Shown: piece after piece, positions 4,544 to 11,093 of the stretch
How the letters are laid out: every line of letters starts with the position of its first letter
Numbering within the stretch: the first letter of the stretch is position 1
NCBI GenBank assembly: GCA_036505485.1
Contig: DASXTK010000098.1
Span: 1-11,093 of the forward strand
Length of the DNA: 11,093 nt
DNA from: DASXTK01 sp036505485
GTDB lineage: Bacteria > Actinomycetota > Acidimicrobiia > Acidimicrobiales > VFJN01
Direction: 5' to 3'
Made by a program: the position numbers and the translations under genes
Notes under the pieces: generated by a model
Databases searched by the model: none
Told to the model about the DNA's origin: nothing
What the model saw: the letters and a program-made list of their open reading frames with translations, nothing else

Positions 4544-6085
4544 TCAGCCTCCGGACCCCCCGTCGGTCGGCGCCCCGCCCTCTCCGGGAGCGGGGAGCGG
4601 CTGGAGCGCCGCCGCCAACACCTGGGAGGCAATGGGTGCAGCGACCCGACCACCGGTCGCTTCGCTCACCCCGGGCTGAGCCTCAACAATAACCGCCACC
4701 ACGACCTGCGGGTCCTCCCCGGGTGGACCGGCGAAGCCGATGACCCAGGCGTGCGAGGTGTCCTCCCGGAACTGGGCGGTGCCGGTCTTGCCCCCGACCT
4801 CGAACTCAGGGATGTCGTCGCCGAGGTGCTGGGCGGTCCCCTCGGTGGCGACCTCCTTCATGGCCTGACGCAGCAGGCCCGCGGAACCGGCGTCCATGAC
4901 CTCGGTCCAGACGTCGGGCTCGTAGGTCCGGACCACCCTCTCGTCCTCGTCGCGTATCTCGGACAGGACGTGCGGGGTCATGATCTTGCCGCCGTTGGCC
5001 ACGGCCGCGGCCACCATTGCCATCTGCAACGGCGTGGCTGCCACGTCGTTCTGCCCGATCGAGATCTGGGCCAGGAACCCGGGGTCGTCGGCCTTGGCGT
5101 TGGGGAACTGGGAGCGGGCCGGCCGGGGCAGGTCGATGGGGACGTCGCGGTTGAAGCCGTAGCTCTCGGCCGTGGCGACCATGGCGTCGGTGCCGACCTG
5201 GTCGACGCCCATCTGGGCGAAGGCGGTGTTGCACGACACTCGCAGGATCTCGAACAGCTTGCCCCCGCAGGTGCCATCGTCGAAGTTGGTGATCGGCGAG
5301 CCGGCACCGCGGGCCCGGTACTCGTTGGCCAGGGGATAGTCCGGCTCGTCGGCGGTGACCGTGCCCTTCTCCACGCCGCCGGTGGCGGTGACGACCTTGT
5401 AGGTCGAACCCGGCGGATAGATCTCCTGGTAGGCCCGGGCCAGTCGGGGCTTGGTGGGATCGGCCAGCAGGGCCTGGCTGGCTGCGGTGGCGTCAGCGCC
5501 GTTGTGGACCGACAGCAGGTTGGGGTCGTAGGAGGGGAACGACCACAGCGCCAGGATTCCGCCGGTCTTCGGATCGAGCGCCACGACCGACCCGGGCACG
5601 TCGCCCAGGGCCTCACGGGCCGCCCGTTGGACGTCGGCTCGGATGGTCAGGCTCAGGTTGCCGACGTGGTCCTTGTCCACGAAGAAGTCGTCGACGAAGC
5701 GGTCGATGCCGTCCAGGTTGGTGAGATCGGTGAGGTCCCGCCCGGCCAGCTCGGAGTTGTACTCCTTCTCCAGCCCGTCGGTTCCGATCGACAGTGGGTT
5801 GAAGAACCCGGTGATCTGACCGAAGGTGTCGCCCTCCGGGTATGTCCGCTGCAGCTCCAGCCGGTCGTCGGGGTTGGTGTCGGGGACGGTCTGGGCCAGC
5901 ACGACGCCGTCCGCGGTGGATATCGAGCCTCGGGGCCGGTCGAAGTCCCGGACAGCCTGGCGGTTGTTGCCGGGCTTGTTCTGCAGGTCCTTGGCGTCGA
6001 ACACCGTGAGCCGGTTCACCTGCACGAAAAGCGCGATGTAGCAGAGGGTCAGGAAGATCCCGAGGTTGCGGATCTGCTTGGTCAT
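4544..6085 (-). CDS. pbpA: Class B penicillin-binding protein, transpeptidase (PbpA)
   Basis: Crosslinks peptidoglycan stem peptides outside the membrane and partners the SEDS polymerase encoded just upstream. Of 513 residues, one transmembrane helix lies at about 7-23, a dimerisation/pedestal region at about 45-150 (including RPRGSISTADG), and a transpeptidase domain at about 160-490. All three active-site motifs are present: SxxK as S227-T-Y-K230, SxN as S284-C-N286, and KTG at 433-435. The size is close to mycobacterial PbpA (about 490). The C-terminus is a Gly/Pro-rich tail. The ATG overlaps the rodA stop as ATGA (6082-6085), so the two genes are translationally coupled and likely made in equal amounts. 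Confidence 0.96.
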   Translation of the reverse strand: MTKQIRNLGIFLTLCYIALFVQVNRLTVFDAKDLQNKPGNNRQAVRDFDRPRGSISTADGVVLAQTVPDTNPDDRLELQRTYPEGDTFGQITGFFNPLSIGTDGLEKEYNSELAGRDLTDLTNLDGIDRFVDDFFVDKDHVGNLSLTIRADVQRAAREALGDVPGSVVALDPKTGGILALWSFPSYDPNLLSVHNGADATAASQALLADPTKPRLARAYQEIYPPGSTYKVVTATGGVEKGTVTADEPDYPLANEYRARGAGSPITNFDDGTCGGKLFEILRVSCNTAFAQMGVDQVGTDAMVATAESYGFNRDVPIDLPRPARSQFPNAKADDPGFLAQISIGQNDVAATPLQMAMVAAAVANGGKIMTPHVLSEIRDEDERVVRTYEPDVWTEVMDAGSAGLLRQAMKEVATEGTAQHLGDDIPEFEVGGKTGTAQFREDTSHAWVIGFAGPPGEDPQVVVAVIVEAQPGVSEATGGRVAAPIASQVLAAALQPLPAPGEGGAPTDGGSGG

Positions 6086-7407
6086 GCCGTCACCGCCACG
6101 GCCTCAGTGGCCTCCACCGGCTTCGGTTCCGCATTGTCGGAGATCCGCAGCAGCAGCGCCAGCAGGACGTAGTTGGCCAGCAAGGACGAGCCGCCGTACG
6201 ACACGAAGGGCAAGGTCACACCGGTCAGAGGCAAGAGCCGTACGACCCCGGCGATGATGATGAAGGCCTGGAACCCCAGCAGCGTGGTGAGTCCGACCGC
6301 GAGGAGTTTGTCGAAGCCGTGGCTGGACCGCATGGCGATGCGGAATCCGGCCCCGATGAACAGCAGGAAGGCCATGAGGATGGCGGTGGCGCCGAGCAGC
6401 CCCAGTTCCTCGGTGATGGCGGCGAAGATGAAGTCGGTCTCGGCGTAGGGGATTCGGTCCGGCGTGCCCAGGTTGATGCCTCGGCCCACGATGCCGCCGT
6501 CGGCCATGGCGTAGGCCGACTGCACGATCTGGAAGCCCTTGTCGTCAGCGTCGGCCCAGGGATCGCGCCAGATGTCGACGCGGTTCTGGACGTGGTCGAA
6601 CTGGCTGATGGAGAAGGTCGCGCCCAACGCGAACAGGATCGTTCCGACCACCAGATACGAGGCCCGCTCGGTGGCCACCCACACCAGCACGATGAACAAG
6701 GTGAAGAACAACAGCGACGAACCCAGGTCGCGCTGGCTGATCATGATCACCAGCGAGGCGCCCCAAGCCACCAGGACCGGACCCAGGTGCTTGGGGTCCG
6801 GCATCGAGAACGGACCGACGGCCCGGTTGACCGCCAACAGCTCGCGCTTGTCGACCAGGTAGCCGGCGAAGAAGACGGCCAGGGCCAGCTTGGCGAACTC
6901 GCCGGGCTGGAAGTTGACCGGCCCGAGCGACACCCAGATGCGGCTGCCGTTGATCTCCTGGCCCACGCCGGGCACCAGCGGCAGCATCAGCAGACCCAGA
7001 CCGATCAGCCCCGCGGTGTAGCGGTAGCGCTCCAGCGTGCGGGACTGGCTGAGCAGGACCAGGGTGCCCACGAAGGCGCCCATCCCCAGGATGGCCCAGG
7101 TGGCCTGGAGCGGGGCCAGGCCACCCGGGTGGCGATGGGCCTCGTCGAGCCGGACGATGAACACGTAGCCCAGACCGTTGAGCAGGCTGGCCAGCGGCAG
7201 CAGCATCCCGTCGGCGTTGGGGGCGAAACGGCGGATGGCGAAGTGCCCGACCAGCTGGATCCCGATGATGACGGCCAGGAAGGGGCCGATGTTGGACGGG
7301 ATCCGACTGTCCTGGGCCAGACTGGCCAGGATGTAGGCGCCGACGACGACCAGCGTCCCCAGGAACAGCAGTCCCAGCTCCGTGTTGCGCCGCACCGACC
7401 GCATCAC
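6082..7407 (-). CDS. rodA: SEDS-family peptidoglycan glycosyltransferase (RodA/FtsW)
   Basis: Polymerises lipid II into glycan strands at the membrane. The 441 residues are almost all hydrophobic helices, with about ten membrane segments. SEDS signatures are clear: WVSLGPVNFQPGEFAK at 158-173, the catalytic Asp227 in QRDLGSS (the family usually has QPDLG), ETDFIFAAITEELG at 323-336 and LPFVSYGGSS at 399-408. Neighbouring pbpA, in the same order as in mycobacteria, supports RodA rather than the division protein FtsW. Two ATGs are adjacent at the start (7407 and 7404); AAGGGA lies upstream as a ribosome binding site. It starts 27 nt after the pstP stop. Confidence 0.95.
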   Translation of the reverse strand: MMRSVRRNTELGLLFLGTLVVVGAYILASLAQDSRIPSNIGPFLAVIIGIQLVGHFAIRRFAPNADGMLLPLASLLNGLGYVFIVRLDEAHRHPGGLAPLQATWAILGMGAFVGTLVLLSQSRTLERYRYTAGLIGLGLLMLPLVPGVGQEINGSRIWVSLGPVNFQPGEFAKLALAVFFAGYLVDKRELLAVNRAVGPFSMPDPKHLGPVLVAWGASLVIMISQRDLGSSLLFFTLFIVLVWVATERASYLVVGTILFALGATFSISQFDHVQNRVDIWRDPWADADDKGFQIVQSAYAMADGGIVGRGINLGTPDRIPYAETDFIFAAITEELGLLGATAILMAFLLFIGAGFRIAMRSSHGFDKLLAVGLTTLLGFQAFIIIAGVVRLLPLTGVTLPFVSYGGSSLLANYVLLALLLRISDNAEPKPVEATEAVAVTA

Positions 7408-7434
7408 TCGGTCCCTTTCCCGCTCTGCACGGTG

Positions 7435-8766
7435 CTAAGGCACCGGCAGCGTGGTCGTGGGCACCGTGGTGGTCGGCAGCGTGGTCGTGGGCACCGTGGT
7501 GGTCGTCTGGTTGGCCTCCTCCTTGGCCCGGAAGACCCGCTCCTCCAATCGATCGACGTACTGGGTGGCTTCCTCCAGCGATGCCACCTCCTTGCCCGAG
7601 ACCAGCGCATCGACCGTGTCGGCGGGCACCTCGTTGCGGTCCAGCCGGGTCGTGTCGACGAGCGTCGGATCGACCCACCAGACCCCACCGGGACGGCCCC
7701 GGAAGATGGCCACCCGGTCGCCCTCGAACCCCACGTAGTAGGCGGAACGGCCGTACCACTGGACGCTGGCCAGGGCCCCGCCGACCACCCCCAGCACCAG
7801 CACGGTGAACAGCACCACCCGCCAGGTGAGACGTCGGGGCCGATCGCCTCGGTGCCGGCCACCGCCGCCGTCAGCGTCGTCCTCGTTGCGGGAGCGCAGC
7901 CGGCGGAACCGGATGGCATCGATGTCGTCGGTGTCCGGCGTCGTGTCGGCGTAGGCGCCGCCGGGGCTGTAGGTGGTGTCGGCGTCCGCGGCCAGGTTGT
8001 CGCCGGCGAGCGCGACCGAGGCGGTGATGGCGGCGTTGCCGTCGGACACGACATCCACCACCACGACCGTCACGTTGTCGCGTCCGCCGGCCTCGACGGC
8101 CAGACGTACGAGCTCGTCCGCGGCATCAGCCGGTTCGGCCAGCCGGCGCAGCACCGCGCCGATGCCATCCTCGGACACCTCGTTGAACAGCCCGTCGGAG
8201 CACAGCAGATAGCGATCGCCGTGGTGGGGGATGATGGTGACGACGTCGACGGGGATCTCGTCGTACACCCCGAGCACCCGGGTGAGGATGTTGCGCTGCG
8301 GGTGGGTGGCCGCTTCCTCCGGGGACAGGCTGCCCTCGCGCACCATGTCCGCGACCAGGCTGTGGTCCTCGGTGAGCTGCTCGAGCTCGCCGCCGGTGAG
8401 CCGGTAGACCCGGGAGTCACCCACGCTGGCCACGGCCAGGACCTCCTCGCCGCTGTCGTTGACCAGCGCCAGGGCCACGACCGTGGTGCCCATCCCGGTC
8501 AGGTCGGGATCGCTGGAACCGGCGTTGTGGACCGCTTGGTTGGCGGCATCGATGGCGTCGACCAGCCCTTCCACCGACGGTGCGGGGAGACCTTGAGCCA
8601 GGGACTCGCAGGCCAGCCTGGCCGCGACATCGCCGCCGCGGTGGCCGCCCATTCCGTCGGCCACCACCCACAGCTCGGCGTGGGTGAGATAGCGGTCGTC
8701 GTTCTTGGAGCGCACCCGGCCGACGTGCGTCGCTCCGGATCCGCGCAGCACGGTCGAATACGCCAT
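7435..8766 (-). CDS. pstP: PPM-type Ser/Thr protein phosphatase, membrane anchored (PstP)
   Basis: Removes phosphate from PknB and its substrates, opposing the kinase encoded downstream. Of 443 residues, the PP2C/PPM domain is at about 8-238. Metal ligands are visible: Asp37 in ADGMGGH, Asp191 in CSDGL and Asp230 in GRDNVT; GDSR is at 116-119. A polar linker (240-313) leads to one transmembrane helix (316-335) and an outer domain (336-418) resembling the extracellular part of mycobacterial PstP. The tail is two copies of TTTVPTTTLP. The ATG at 8766 gives an N-terminus like the family's, 5 nt after the fhaB stop. A GTG at 8775 overlaps that stop as GTGA and is an equally serious alternative, adding three residues. 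Longer starts inside fhaB are unlikely. Confidence 0.95.
   Translation of the reverse strand: MAYSTVLRGSGATHVGRVRSKNDDRYLTHAELWVVADGMGGHRGGDVAARLACESLAQGLPAPSVEGLVDAIDAANQAVHNAGSSDPDLTGMGTTVVALALVNDSGEEVLAVASVGDSRVYRLTGGELEQLTEDHSLVADMVREGSLSPEEAATHPQRNILTRVLGVYDEIPVDVVTIIPHHGDRYLLCSDGLFNEVSEDGIGAVLRRLAEPADAADELVRLAVEAGGRDNVTVVVVDVVSDGNAAITASVALAGDNLAADADTTYSPGGAYADTTPDTDDIDAIRFRRLRSRNEDDADGGGGRHRGDRPRRLTWRVVLFTVLVLGVVGGALASVQWYGRSAYYVGFEGDRVAIFRGRPGGVWWVDPTLVDTTRLDRNEVPADTVDALVSGKEVASLEEATQYVDRLEERVFRAKEEANQTTTTVPTTTLPTTTVPTTTLPVP
7445..7504 (-). repeat. Exact 30-bp tandem duplication in pstP
   Basis: Positions 7445-7474 and 7475-7504 are identical base for base. In frame they encode TTTVPTTTLP twice, at the extracellular C-terminus of PstP. 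Each unit also contains a degenerate half-length repeat (TTTVP and TTTLP). Copy number may vary by slippage without a frameshift because the unit is a multiple of three. Confidence 0.95.
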
Positions 8767-8771
8767 CGCCG

Positions 8772-9245
8772 TCACACGAGCTCCAGCACGGTGTTGCCAA
8801 TCTGTATGCGATCTCGCCGTTTCATCACCATCGGCCCGGCCACCCGGCGGCGATTGAGGTACGTGCCATTCGTCGAACCTAGATCCTCCACGAACCACTG
8901 TCCGTCACGATGGAAAACTCGGGCGTGGACCTGGCTGGCGTAGGCATCGTCGAGCGGCACCTGGCACCCCGCGGCGCGACCCAACGTCACCTCCTCGTCC
9001 AGCGGATATGCCCCGCCCCGAAGCGCCGGAGGCTCGATCACCCGCAGCTGAGGATGCCCGGACCGTCCGGCTCGGCGAGCTGCTCGGGGCTTGAGGGGTT
9101 TGGGGGCTCGGCCCGTCGTTCCCGTACCCGCTTCGACCGGCCGCGGATTCATCTCGGTCCACACGGCGCGCAGGACCCGGAGGAAGAACAGGTACAGCAG
9201 TACCAGGAGGAAGATCTTCAGCAGGTTCAGGAGCTGATCGGGCAC
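8772..9245 (-). CDS. fhaB: Membrane-anchored FHA-domain protein (FhaB)
   Basis: Binds phosphothreonine on partner proteins; the mycobacterial counterpart (FipA) links kinase signalling to division. The 157 residues match the usual length of about 155. An N-terminal hydrophobic helix (5-24) is followed by a basic, Pro-rich linker (33-66) and an FHA domain at about 78-157 with GR at 89-90, Ser104 and His107 in SQVH, and STNGT at 124-128, the residues that hold pThr in this fold. The GTG at 9245 is the first start after an in-frame TAG (minus strand) and begins just before the membrane helix. There is no ribosome binding site, but TAGTCT lies 9 nt upstream. Its stop abuts or overlaps the pstP start. 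Confidence 0.95.
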   Translation of the reverse strand: MPDQLLNLLKIFLLVLLYLFFLRVLRAVWTEMNPRPVEAGTGTTGRAPKPLKPRAARRAGRSGHPQLRVIEPPALRGGAYPLDEEVTLGRAAGCQVPLDDAYASQVHARVFHRDGQWFVEDLGSTNGTYLNRRRVAGPMVMKRRDRIQIGNTVLELV

Positions 9246-9254
9246 CGGAACGGC

Positions 9255-9260
9255 AGACTA
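9255..9260 (-). promoter_or_regulatory. Candidate -10 box for leaderless fhaB
   Basis: TAGTCT on the minus strand ends 9 nt before the GTG at 9245. The 59-nt gap after fhaA has no Shine-Dalgarno site. A perfect 10-bp palindrome, ACGGCGCCGT (9269-9278), lies just upstream of the box and could be an operator or chance in GC-rich DNA. Confidence 0.35.
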
Positions 9261-9304
9261 CTGGCCCCACGGCGCCGTCTCCCTTAGCCACACGGGGCTG
9301 GGGG

Positions 9305-9964
9305 TCAGCTGGCCTCGAAGTACATCTGGGTGTTGCCGAAGGTCAGCTCGTCGCCGTCCTGCAGGATGTGCTGGTCTATCCGCACCCCGTTGACCTTGGT
9401 CCCATTGGTGGAACCGAGGTCGATCAGCAGGAACGAGTCCCCGTGGGGTCGGATCTCGGAGTGGTTGCGGCTGACGTTGGGATCGGCGAGCACGATGTTG
9501 CACTCCGGCCGGCGTCCGATGCTGATGACGTGCTCGGACAGGGTGAAGCGATTGCCGGTGGGCAGGACCAGGCTGCCCGCCCCCGCACCGCCCGGACCTT
9601 CCCGGAACCGACCTTCGATCTCGAAGCGCCCGATGCCGAGTCGCTCGTCGGTGACCATCTCGACCTCGATCGGACCCATGAAGCCGTAGCGCTCGTCTCG
9701 GGCGTGCTCCCGGGCGGCGTCGCACAGCTCCCGGCGCAACGCATCCTGGGCCTCGGCGAACTCGGCGTGGTCGGTGGGCGACAGATAGATGGTGAAGTGG
9801 TTGGGGACCACGGGGGCTCCACGCACCCCGACCGAGAGCCGGTTGTCCATCTCGCGGGCCAGCCCCCGCGCCAGCTCGACGGGACGAATGCTGGAGCGGA
9901 ACGCACGCGCGAACGCACCCTCGACCATGCGCTCGAGGCGCCGCTCGAACCCGCGGATCACCAT
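9305..9964 (-). CDS. fhaA: FHA-domain protein with DUF3662 N-terminus (FhaA), compact form
   Basis: A phosphothreonine reader of the cell-wall kinase pathway; in mycobacteria FhaA binds the phosphorylated pseudokinase domain of MviN/MurJ. Of 219 residues, about 1-120 is the FhaA N-terminal domain (FERRLERMVEGAFAR, then VPNHFTIYLSP at 53-63). About 130-219 is the FHA domain, with GR at 150-151, Ser165 and His168 in SRNH, and STNGT at 185-189. Mycobacterial FhaA is about 530 residues because of a long disordered linker; here that linker is only about ten Gly/Ala-rich residues. The ATG at 9964 starts the family's conserved N-terminus. There is no ribosome binding site, but TAGTGT lies 9 nt upstream. 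It is the first gene of the fha-pst-rod-pbp-pkn cluster. Confidence 0.95.
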   Translation of the reverse strand: MVIRGFERRLERMVEGAFARAFRSSIRPVELARGLAREMDNRLSVGVRGAPVVPNHFTIYLSPTDHAEFAEAQDALRRELCDAAREHARDERYGFMGPIEVEMVTDERLGIGRFEIEGRFREGPGGAGAGSLVLPTGNRFTLSEHVISIGRRPECNIVLADPNVSRNHSEIRPHGDSFLLIDLGSTNGTKVNGVRIDQHILQDGDELTFGNTQMYFEAS

Positions 9965-9973
9965 CGGGCGACA

Positions 9974-9979
9974 ACACTA
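9974..9979 (-). promoter_or_regulatory. Candidate -10 box for leaderless fhaA
   Basis: TAGTGT on the minus strand ends 9 nt before the ATG at 9964, inside the 29-nt gap after the upstream gene. No good -35 hexamer is seen at the normal distance. If real, it would be the head promoter of the cluster. Confidence 0.4.
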
Positions 9980-9993
9980 CCGGCGAGGGGTAT

Positions 9994-11046
9994 TCAGAAG
10001 GTCGCATCCGACCGGATCCCGGTCCGGCCGGCGAACATGGCGCGGGCAACGGCCTCGGCGAGGTGGTCGCGCTCCTCGTGGGATCGTCCGGGCAATCGGA
10101 GCAGAACCACCAGAACATCGTCACCCTCGCGGGCGGCCAGATAGCCACCGATGCGCAGGCGGTAGGCCTCGTCGCCCAGGCCTTCTACCGAGTGACGCAG
10201 GAACCGTGGGGTCGAGCGCAGCGCCTCGATGGGGGCGGCATTGGTCCAGGCGAGCTGGAGGTGGATGCCGTCGGGTCCCTCGAAGCTGGCCGCGCCGTGG
10301 TCGAGGGCCATCGGATACGACGACTGTGTCGGATCGGGCTGCAGTGGGATCCCGGTAGCTTCGGCCAGCGCGGTCGCGTCGGGCAGGGGCGGGGAGGGTC
10401 CACGGGGGTGGTCTGTGGTCGCCTGTTGGAGGATCGCGGCGATGCCGGTCAGCTGCGGGGCCGGCTCGCTGCCGGCTCCGTCCGCGGACGTGGCGAGGTC
10501 GCCGGGCGCGGCGGCCACGGTCTCGATGTCCTTCACGTGGGCCAGCCGGGTCGTGACCTGAGCCCGCACGGTCGAGCCCTGACTGAAGCTCACCGAGGTG
10601 AACAGTCGCCAGGCGGTCCGCTTGTCGCCGCGGCCGTCGTCCACCGCCACCCACCAGCGCTTCGACTTGTCGCTGCCGAAGACCCGGTAGCGCAGGACCC
10701 GGCCCTCGACCGTGTCACGCCCGCCCACCAGGTCGGCGCTACCGGCCACCAGCATCCACGCGCCGCGCAGTAGGACGGCTGTGCCCACGATCGCGAGCAG
10801 GAGCACGGTGACCTGGGTGACGAGGTCGATGACATCGCGATTCCAGGACGGATCGATGGCATCGACGACCTCGTTGAGGCCATCGGGGAGGCGGGGGAGC
10901 CAGCGGAGTCCGGCACCGGCCACCACGACCTGCACCAACCCGGCGAGCGCTACCCGCAGCGGGTGGAGGCCGTAGCCGGGCGGGACGAAGCGGGGGTAGC
11001 GGACCTGGACCGTCCTCCAACGACCCCCGACCGAGCTCCAGGCCAT
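9994..11046 (-). CDS. Unrecognised two-helix membrane protein
   Basis: I do not recognise a named family. The 350 residues from the ATG at 11046 show a basic N-terminus, membrane helices at about 31-48 and 73-102, and then a large soluble part. Residues about 111-175 look like a small beta domain (VEGRVLRYR, then WWVAVDDGRGDKRTAW, then a VRAQVT strand). Residues 180-245 are Pro/Ala-rich and probably a linker. A second domain (255-340) contains VEGLGDEAY and a GGYLAAREGDDVLVVLL strand pair, a pattern I associate with small actinobacterial lipoprotein or sensor domains. Two helices suggest both ends are cytosolic. It ends 29 nt before fhaA on the same strand. The reading frame stays open from 11046 to the window edge at 11093, so the true start may lie outside. 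Confidence 0.75.
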   Translation of the reverse strand: MAWSSVGGRWRTVQVRYPRFVPPGYGLHPLRVALAGLVQVVVAGAGLRWLPRLPDGLNEVVDAIDPSWNRDVIDLVTQVTVLLLAIVGTAVLLRGAWMLVAGSADLVGGRDTVEGRVLRYRVFGSDKSKRWWVAVDDGRGDKRTAWRLFTSVSFSQGSTVRAQVTTRLAHVKDIETVAAAPGDLATSADGAGSEPAPQLTGIAAILQQATTDHPRGPSPPLPDATALAEATGIPLQPDPTQSSYPMALDHGAASFEGPDGIHLQLAWTNAAPIEALRSTPRFLRHSVEGLGDEAYRLRIGGYLAAREGDDVLVVLLRLPGRSHEERDHLAEAVARAMFAGRTGIRSDATF

Positions 11047-11093
11047 GGTGTCGCTCTCGGCCCCGAGGGGGAGGGCCCGGACCGCCCCGTGGG

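Noticed and set aside
4529..6172. 547-codon plus-strand open frame opposite pbpA
   Set aside because: Antisense mirror of pbpA; no domain and no ribosome binding site.
8767..8898. Longer pstP start at 8898 inside fhaB
   Set aside because: It would overlap fhaB by over 120 bases and add non-family residues; the ATG at 8766 or the GTG at 8775 at the fhaB stop is far more likely.
6319..8943. 874-codon open frame on the plus strand
   Set aside because: It is antisense to rodA, pstP and fhaB, which have complete family motifs. High GC at third codon positions leaves long stop-free mirror frames; the translation is low-complexity and Gly/His/Gln-rich.
9269..9278. Perfect 10-bp palindrome ACGGCGCCGT between fhaA and fhaB as an operator
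   Set aside because: Short GC palindromes are frequent in DNA of this composition; without conservation it is noted only in the fhaB promoter entry.
1..11093. tRNA, rRNA, CRISPR array or insertion sequence
   Set aside because: No cloverleaf, no regularly spaced direct repeats and no transposase or integrase motif was found on either strand.

Overview
The window reads as a high-GC actinobacterial chromosome segment. Its core is the actinobacterial cell-growth and Ser/Thr-phosphorylation cluster, on the minus strand in the order fhaA, fhaB, pstP, rodA, pbpA, pknB (9964 down to 2431). This is the same order as the mycobacterial fhaA-fhaB-pstP-rodA-pbpA-pknA-pknB locus, but pknA is absent and a phosphoglycerate mutase gene (gpmA) follows pknB only 12 nt downstream. 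Short Thr/Pro-rich tails on secreted ends and the compact FhaA suggest a lineage outside the mycobacteria, possibly Acidimicrobiia; that placement is inference.

Layout. 1-631: a single cyclic-nucleotide-binding-domain gene (minus strand) flanked by a 53-54 bp inverted repeat, one copy at 1-54 and one at 579-631. 704-1249: a divergent winged-helix regulator with a shortened receiver-like N-terminus. 1442-1624: a 60-residue two-helix membrane protein with a perfect Shine-Dalgarno site. 1640-1672: a hairpin between this gene and the convergent gpmA, with the gpmA stop codon in its loop. 1654-9964: the minus-strand morphogenesis and signalling cluster. 9994-11046: an unrecognised two-helix membrane protein upstream of fhaA, possibly cut by the window edge at its 5' end.

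How the genes work together. RodA (SEDS glycan polymerase) and PbpA (class B transpeptidase) form a peptidoglycan synthase pair. PknB (kinase with four PASTA repeats) and PstP (PPM phosphatase) set the phosphothreonine state, which the FHA proteins FhaA and FhaB read. GpmA links the operon to glycolysis. The left-hand genes form a separate, divergently transcribed regulatory unit.

The most unusual things are the inverted-repeat cassette around the cNMP-binding gene, whose few differences all avoid the stem arms and the G-tracts; a run of TANNNT boxes 7-9 nt upstream of five start codons that suggests leaderless mRNAs; an exact 30-bp tandem duplication in the PstP tail; and the reduced response regulator. 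No tRNA, rRNA, CRISPR array or insertion-sequence transposase is visible. No stretch above 300 bases lacks a gene.
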